Origin: Campanula takesimana
Taxonomy: Eukaryota > Streptophyta > Magnoliopsida > Asterales > Campanulaceae
NCBI GenBank assembly: GCA_026119855.1
Contig: JAOWBW010000192.1
Span: 310,001-374,000 of the forward strand
Direction of reading: 5' to 3'
Length of the DNA: 64,000 bases
Shown: piece after piece, positions 58,011 through 64,000 of the stretch
Layout: each line of letters opens with the position of its first letter
How positions within the stretch are numbered: position 1 is the first letter of the stretch
Notes under the pieces: generated by a model
What the model was told of the DNA's origin: nothing
Seen by the model: the letters and a program-made list of their open reading frames with translations, nothing else
Databases searched by the model: none
Position numbers and translations under genes: made by a program

Positions 58011-58702
58011 ATGTCGGCTGCAAAGAACATCGAAGTTGCAACTGAAGCTGCTACCCAAGATCCCGAGACAATCCTCTACACCGGTACTGCTCTCAGTAAA
58101 CAAGCATCCCACTTCGAAGCCATCCTCGATGAACAAGCAATCCACTTTAAGGCCATTCTCAACGAGCAAGCAACATACTTTCAGAAGGAGATGCATAAGA
58201 CCCTAAGAGATATCGAGAGGCGCCATTTTTCTGACATTCGTGGCGTTTATGATTACCTCAGTCGAGTTCCCCTCTTGCTCAATGTCAACACCCGTACGCT
58301 CCTCAAATGTACGGGCCGCCACAGACTGTCCCCGTCGGGATGCCTCCTATGATTACTCATCAACAAGGGGTGCCGGTACCTAAATCACCCTCAAAGACAG
58401 TTCATGAAAGGAAGGACGAGCGTGAATTCGACGACTTAGGTATGCCGTTAGCCAAACTCTTCAAAAGTCTAGTTCAAGCCGGCAAGTTGTCTCCTTTGTT
58501 CAACTATGAACCAAGTAGGGTGAAGCAATGCTTGGATCCCTCCAAACACTGCCAATACCACCAGTACGTTGGGCATGACACCGAAGATTGCCTCCAATTG
58601 AGGAGGAAGATTCAAAGCCTCATTGACAGCGGAGCCATCACCCGCCAACGGAATACATGGGCATGGGCAAAAGAGGAAATTGGGGCTACCTCCTTTAAAT
58701 AA
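58011..58702 (+). pseudogene. Tat gag remnant with a frameshift
   Basis: The first frame (58011-58352) starts MSAAKNIEV and has three tandem copies of an EQA..F.AIL-type segment (about 58095-58185) that should form a helix. The second frame (58307-58702) carries the Tat gag C-terminal signature: MPLAKLFKSLVQAGKLSPL, then CQYHQYVGHDTEDC (a C-x2-H-x4-H-x4-C knuckle) and a following LRRKIQSLIDSGAI. The frames overlap near 58307-58350, implying a small indel. The central gag domain is missing, so the gene is deleted as well as shifted. Confidence 0.68.
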
Positions 58703-60084
58703 AATAAAAAAAAAGGATCATTCAGTCTTCGTAGGTTCTAGAGTGTCCTTAGTCAAAAGTCCACCTTGGACGATTTTTGTTTCTTTAAGTAAGAGTCCAC
58801 CCCGGACTAGTCGGTTTAAATCTTTTAGTTCCAATAAAAGGGTCTTTATTTCTTTTCTTTTCTCTCTAGACTTGAGACATAAGCTTGCATATATCAATTT
58901 CATGAAAATTGTCTTATTTACCATTTTCGCTTGATTGCTATATCTTTATATGATGAATTAATCTTAATCTTACTCATTAATGACGACTCATTAAAAGGTA
59001 AATGGACCCACAAACCATTCACATAACTAAGTAAACGATTAATCTCAAAATAACAAATGCTTCGATCAATTGGGATGAACGAATCACTTTCTCTTCTCTC
59101 TACATTCTACCCCATACACTCTCTCTATACACTCACCCCTTGTACACACTTCATGTACACTCTCTATATACACCTTCTCCCATACACTATCCTCATACGC
59201 CTCTCATCCCACCATTAGACCCCTTTTTATAAGGTCGTGACAAAGAAATGGACTGCGGTTGCTCATCATCAAATAGACATCCATGCGGCCACAATTTAAA
59301 GGGTTGGTTTGTTACCTTCATGAGTAATACATGCCGTTACACTGGGGCTATCCGTATTCCATCACAAATGTAAGACAAGTGCATGAAGTCATTCATGCCA
59401 TTAATTGGTGCACGTGATAATCCAATGGAGCTCTACCGGTGAAAATCAAGGGGCTAGGATGCCCGCCGCCAGCAAAAGGCCGCCTGAACTATAAGGAAGC
59501 TACCTCGCAATCGAGAGAGGCGAAAGCAAACTAGGGGCTTGTCTTGCCCAATGTTTCATGTACAAAAATAATTAAAAAAAAAAATATGGCTCGCTAGGTT
59601 GAAACCCAAAAGGGCGACCTAGGCAAAAGTTAGAGCATTGCACAAAAAGAAGCCCGCTAGGTTGAAAACCCAAAAGGGCGCCCTAGGCAAAAAAAAGGGT
59701 GTGCACAAAGAGACAAAATAAAAAAGAAAAAGAAAAATAGAAGGGGCTATCACCATGGAAAAGTAAAAGTTCCATTTTCTTTTCACCTCAAATGTTCTAT
59801 TTTCCTTTCTTTCCTTACAAAGTAGATAAACGGCAGCAACCCATGACAACTACGATGGAGCAATCCACTGCAAAAACTACAAAGGAGTAATCCACCGCAA
59901 TGAGATACAAAGAACAACTCACCTCAAACGAACCTCACACCCCTAAACCCAAAACCCAACTTCATCGTCAACCGGGCAACCACTCAAAGCCAAACATAAC
60001 CTACCTTGGGCCAACTTTCTTTCTTTTCTTTCCTCCCACACATACCCACTGAAACCCGACACCATCGTCAAGCGGGTCATCCCC
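58703..60084 (+). other. Tat internal non-coding DNA
   Basis: No gene recognised. AT-rich to 59230. Two copies of a GGTTGAAA.CCCAAAAGGGCG.CCTAGGC word occur at about 59598 and 59650, with a third relative near 60635. Many words here contain CCTAGG. Confidence 0.5.
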
Positions 60085-60130
60085 GAACTACGCGGACCTG
60101 AGCTTCTCACCTTGAGGAGAACGTAGGCAA
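60085..60130 (+). other. Tat hairpin motif, copy h
   Basis: CTACG (60088-60092) and CGTAG (60122-60126) enclose TTCTC and GAGAA inner arms. Confidence 0.6.
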
Positions 60131-60689
60131 CCTTAGGGTCCGGTCCAAAATATACACAACCCACCTCGTAGCCAATTTTCCTTCTCTTCTCTCTTGCCCC
60201 ATATTTCTACTCCTGACTTCTTCACTCACAATTGATCAAAACATTTAATATTTTGAGACTACTTGTCTAAAAAAAAAAACATAATCATAAGATGCATAAC
60301 TAATCAACGAGGTCCACTCTCGAGCAATCAAATGAGAATCTTGAATAAAACAATTTTCAAATGTCTCGACAAGTCTTCCGTTCTACAATCTAGGAAAGAG
60401 CTAAACACTTACTTTCTGTCAAGCAGGGGCTTCCTCCCTTTTGTACATATATACACTCAGTTGCCCAAAGAGTCAAAATGTGAGTACTATTTCTCTCTCT
60501 CTTACTCTCCCCAAAATGCCCCCGGATGTTTTCAAACAATTCTTTTTTCCTTTTTTGAGTCGACTGAATGATCTCAAAAAAATAAAAAAATAAAAATAAA
60601 AATAAAAAATAAAAAATGATGACGCAAAAGAGATGCCCGCTAGATTGAAAACCCGAAAGGGCGGTCTAGGCAGAAAAAGGGTGCGTCTT

Positions 60690-61000
60690 AAAGGAGGTAG
60701 GATACCCCGCTCTACACCCTTATCGAACTGGGGCTTCCCCAACAGAATGGGTCAACTATGTGTTTTCTCGGAGAATACCGAGGTCCCAACAAGAATATAC
60801 TTAGAAGAAGGGCATCCCTCATCATCAAGCTTGACGTAGAGTTTCTCAAAGGAGGGAGGATACCCGCTCATCAAACTAGAGCGTCCCCAACAAAATGGGT
60901 TGACTATGCGCTTTCTCGGAGAACACCGGAGCTTCAACAAGGAAGGGCATCCTTCATCGCCGAGCTCGGCACATGACGAACTCTTTGAATTGGTTAGAAT
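60690..61000 (+). repeat. Two-copy repeat of about 160 bp
   Basis: GGAGGTAGGATACCCCGCTC (about 60690) and GGAGGGAGGATACCCGCTC (about 60851) begin two diverged copies sharing CCCCAACA.AATGGGT, TTTCTCGGAGAA and GAAGGGCATCC. Resulting open frames on both strands are not protein-like. Confidence 0.75.
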
Positions 61001-62640
61001 CGTAATTAATTATAAAGCATCTTTATAAAGTCATAACACTTTCAAAAGTTTTCTCTTCCACGACACTTTGTTTATAAACCCGCACTCTCGGTCTCCACAA
61101 AATTTGTATAAACCTCCTCGGTCCACTCTGAGACCCATCTTTGTGATTCTTGAACCGACTCGGTCCTTCACCCTATTTCCTACACAATAGGATACCCTTA
61201 CGTCCCAATCTGACTTGATTCAAAACCTTAGGTCCCGCACCTACCCGGTCAGTCTTACATAGGTTACACCATAACCCCTTAGCTCGACCCTCCATAAGTT
61301 AGTAGCGGGACTCCTAAAAGCCTCAAACCAGTCTTACCCAAAACCTCAAGCCTTAAGCCAGTCTACCGAATCCAAATCCTTAGAATGACCCATTAGGTCC
61401 CGAACCTACTGGTCTCGAGTCTACCTGATCTCTTAGATCCCAAACCTACCAATATATATTCATCCTTACCTTGTCCAGACTATGTCTCCCCTATCCTCTT
61501 AGGTCCAACCTCTTAGGTCTACCCAGTCTAACCTATTGAACTATCCCTTAGATCCCAAGTCCATGCAAGGCCGCCAAACACCTACCTTATAGGTCTCTAG
61601 CATATCCGATTCACACCTTAGGTCTCAACTCCTAAACCCTTTAGATCACAAAACTGTCTACCCTCTAGGTCTATAACCTTAGATGTCGACCCTTAGAACT
61701 CTTTAGTTCCCAAGCCTGCTTGGTCCAACCAAAACAATGCCATCTACGCATACTGTCATACCCAAACCATGGCCCTGCCACTCTTAAACCTAGTGTCACT
61801 CCTTAGCTTCAAAAGACTTCCTAGTCTGACCTTCAACCCCTTAGGTCTCTAACCTACTTAATCCGAGCCGAGTCCAAACCTCACCACCTACAAGGTCCAC
61901 CCTTGAACTCCATGGATCTCAAACCTTTCTTCCCTACGAGTCCAAACCTCAAACGTGCTCGAACGCATAGGACCTCCCGCGTATCGTGATATGCCATAAA
62001 GATATCAAAACCCGTCCAGTCAAAAATCGTGCGCTTAACACCTTTGGTCCCATACCAAACCCACCTTCGCAATCGCCGAACGAGCTTGGTTACGCGCAAT
62101 GACATCTGAGACAAACTTAGGACCTAAGCATACCCAATCCAACTTAGGTACCTATTCTACTCAAGCAAAGTCTTGGACACTCAATCCCTTTACCTAAAGC
62201 GCCAACATGGTCATATATCCAAAACCATTTCCCGCGCCTAAACTTTCAAACACTCTAGGATCCAAGCCCGACATGCGTATTAGGTACTAGGATCATCCAA
62301 TCTCAATCCGTTGCTCCTTGGCCGACCTCAAGCCTGCTTGGTCCTAACCCATAACGTGGTTTCTCTAGGACAAAAGACTTACCCGCTTGAAAGCCTTATG
62401 TCCCAACGCTACCCTGCCTAGCCTTCGATCTCCTAGATCTCACGCCTACCATTCCATTAGGCCCCGGTCTCCTTAACACATGTCTGAGTCTTACCTTAGC
62501 TAAACCCTAGCACTCTAGCCTAGGTCTAACCTATCGAGCCTATCCAGCCATGAGGTATCAAGCTCACCCGCCCCAAACCACAACACTCTTAGACCTCAAA
62601 CTTTCTCGGTCTAAACCAAGACAAACCTTCAAATGATTTC
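61001..62640 (+). other. Degenerate CTTAGGTC/AACCTA-rich DNA
   Basis: No gene. Words such as CTTAGGTCC and CAAACCTAC recur irregularly, looking like a decayed version of the arrays on either side. The reverse-strand open frame at 61881-62114 has no recognisable domain. Confidence 0.5.
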
Positions 62641-63960
62641 GGTCTCCAAACCCTAGCCTCAAGCCTAGGTAGTCACCTTCTATTCAAAGCCTAGCCTTAA
62701 ACCTAGGAAATCGCATTCCCTCTAAACCCTAGTCCCAAACCTAGGTAATCGCCTGCTCTCTAAACCCTAGCCTCAAGCTTAGGTAGTCACCTTCTATCCG
62801 AAGCCTAGCCTTAAACCTAGGTAATCACATTCTCTCAACCCTAGCCTCAAGCCTAGGTGGCCACATCCTTCCTAAACCCTAGCCTCAAGCCTAGGTAATC
62901 ACATCTTCCCAAACCCTAGCCTCAAGCCTAGGTAATCACATCTTCCCAAACCCTAGCCTCAAGCCTAGGTAGTCACATTCCCTCCAAAACCTAGCCTCAA
63001 GCCTAGGTAGTCGCATTCTCTCCAAACCCTACCCCCAAGCCTAGGTAATTACATCCTTCCAAACCCTGGCCTAAAGCCTAGGAAGTTACATCCTTCTTAA
63101 ACCCTAGCCTCGATCCTAGGTAGCCACATCCTTCCTAAACCCTAGCCTCAAGCCTAGGTAGTCACCTTCTATCCGAAGCCTAGCCCCAAGCCTAGGTAAT
63201 TACATCCTTCCAAACCCTAGCCTAAAGCCTAGGAAGTTACATCCTTCTTAAACCCTAGCCTCGATCCTAGGTAGCCACATCCTTCCTAAAACCTACCCTC
63301 AAACCTAGGAAGTCGCGTTCTCCCCAAACCCTAGCCGCAAGCCTAGGTAGTCACATATCCTTAAGCCTAGGAAACCGCAACATCCTCTTTAACCCTAGCC
63401 CAAGTTCTAGGGAATTTCCAAAGCCCCGCATGCAACATCATTTCCAAATTCCCGAAACCCTAGTCTCGAAAACTAGGAAATTTACAATCTTAATCCCCCG
63501 TCGTATTGAACCCTAACCCAAAACCTAGGATACAATGCCCTGTCCAAAACTTAATCAACCCTAGCCTCAGGCCTAGGAAGCCGCATTCGCTCTAAACCCT
63601 AGCCTCGAGCCTAGGTAGTCGCATTCGCTCTAAACCCTAGCCTCAAGCCTAGGTACTCGCATTCGCTCCAGACCCTAGCCTCTAACCTAGGTAGTCGCAC
63701 TCTTTCTAAAGCCCTAGCCTCAAGCCTAGGAAGAAATTATCCTCTTTAAACTCTATCATCAAGCCTAGGATTCAACATTCCCTTCAAACCCCAGTCATAG
63801 ACCTAGGAAACCCCTTCACCTTAGTCTCAAAATGTAGGAAGTTTACAGTCCTTAGCCTTAAAACCTAGCCTAAAGCCTAGGTTACCATGAACATTTCCAA
63901 GCCATAGTTACCAATCCCGGAAAATGGTGAACCCTAACATCAAGCTTAGTGGACCTTCCA
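62641..63960 (+). repeat. Array of about 37-bp AACCCTAGCCTCAAGCCTAGG repeats
   Basis: About 30 units, many reading AAACCCTAGCC then a CAAGCCTAGG half and a GTAGTCACATCC-type spacer. The core is a near-palindrome (CCTAG...CTAGG). Many units include AAACCCTA, identical to the plant telobox and one letter short of a telomere repeat permutation. It decays toward the right edge. Confidence 0.9.
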
Positions 63961-64000
63961 CAAAAGCAATCCCTCTTCCCAACGGTCCATGGTCTCAAGC

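Larger units (their letters stand above)
53224..64000 (+). mobile_element. Tat/Ogre-type derivative, plus strand, pol missing, runs off the window
   Basis: LTR (53224-54279), tRNA-Arg-type primer site (54281-54298), then about 9.7 kb of mostly repetitive leader and 3' sequence with only a broken gag remnant (58011-58702). No protease, RT or integrase was found. Three hairpin motifs (one in the LTR, two internal), a hAT insertion and several palindromic tandem arrays are present. Long, repeat-rich untranslated regions are typical of Tat elements. The 3' LTR is outside the window. Confidence 0.67.

Noticed and set aside
61881..62114. Reverse-strand open frame in the degenerate CTTAGGTC zone
   Set aside because: Short, without domain, and in repeat-derived sequence.

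Overview
This window is nuclear DNA of a flowering plant, probably a eudicot. It is about 95% transposable elements. The evidence is several lineages of plant LTR retrotransposons (Tekay-type chromoviruses, Tat/Ogre-type Ty3 elements and two kinds of Copia), Stowaway and hAT DNA elements, and one recognisable host gene fragment resembling EIN3-BINDING F-BOX PROTEIN (EBF1/EBF2). There is no bacterial-style operon, CRISPR, rRNA or tRNA gene.

Layout. The only host-like stretch is 28277-30615: probable intron or upstream DNA containing a foldback-like element, then the 5' part of an EBF coding exon. Two nests of retrotransposons flank it. Going left, each element interrupts the one to its right: a minus-strand Copia (18073-28276, itself hit by two solo LTRs and a Stowaway MITE), a minus-strand Tat LTR (16966-18072), a plus-strand Tat 3' half (11286-16965), and a tandem Tekay array (1-11285, LTR-body-LTR-body-LTR). 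Going right, each element interrupts the one to its left: an Ale-like Copia inside the EBF exon (30616-32875), a minus-strand Tat (32876-35771), a decayed Tekay (35772-41487), and a second minus-strand Copia (41488-43047 and 51969-53223). That last Copia is interrupted by a young full-length Tekay (43048-51968, 5-bp target duplication GTTAT) and by a plus-strand Tat derivative (53224 to beyond 64000). The Tat derivative carries a hAT element, which itself carries a Stowaway MITE.

Coding potential. Only the Tekay at 45314-49774 has an uninterrupted gag-protease-RT-RNase H-integrase-chromodomain frame, and it has changes at two conserved glycines. The two bodies of the tandem array share an in-frame deletion of most of pol and four identical stop codons. 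The remaining pol sequences are decayed. The Tat element at the right end keeps only gag pieces, surrounded by long arrays of short palindromic tandem repeats.

The most interesting signals lie outside genes. (i) A hairpin motif occurs eight times in Tat-derived DNA, with base changes that preserve pairing. (ii) Short GC-rich palindrome cassettes, different in each family, sit inside the LTRs of unrelated element families. (iii) Tandem arrays are saturated with W-box-like (TTGACC) or telobox-like (AAACCCTA) words. (iv) A 5' and 3' splice-site pair is conserved inside the Tekay LTRs. All positions were read by eye, so boundaries of decayed elements are approximate.
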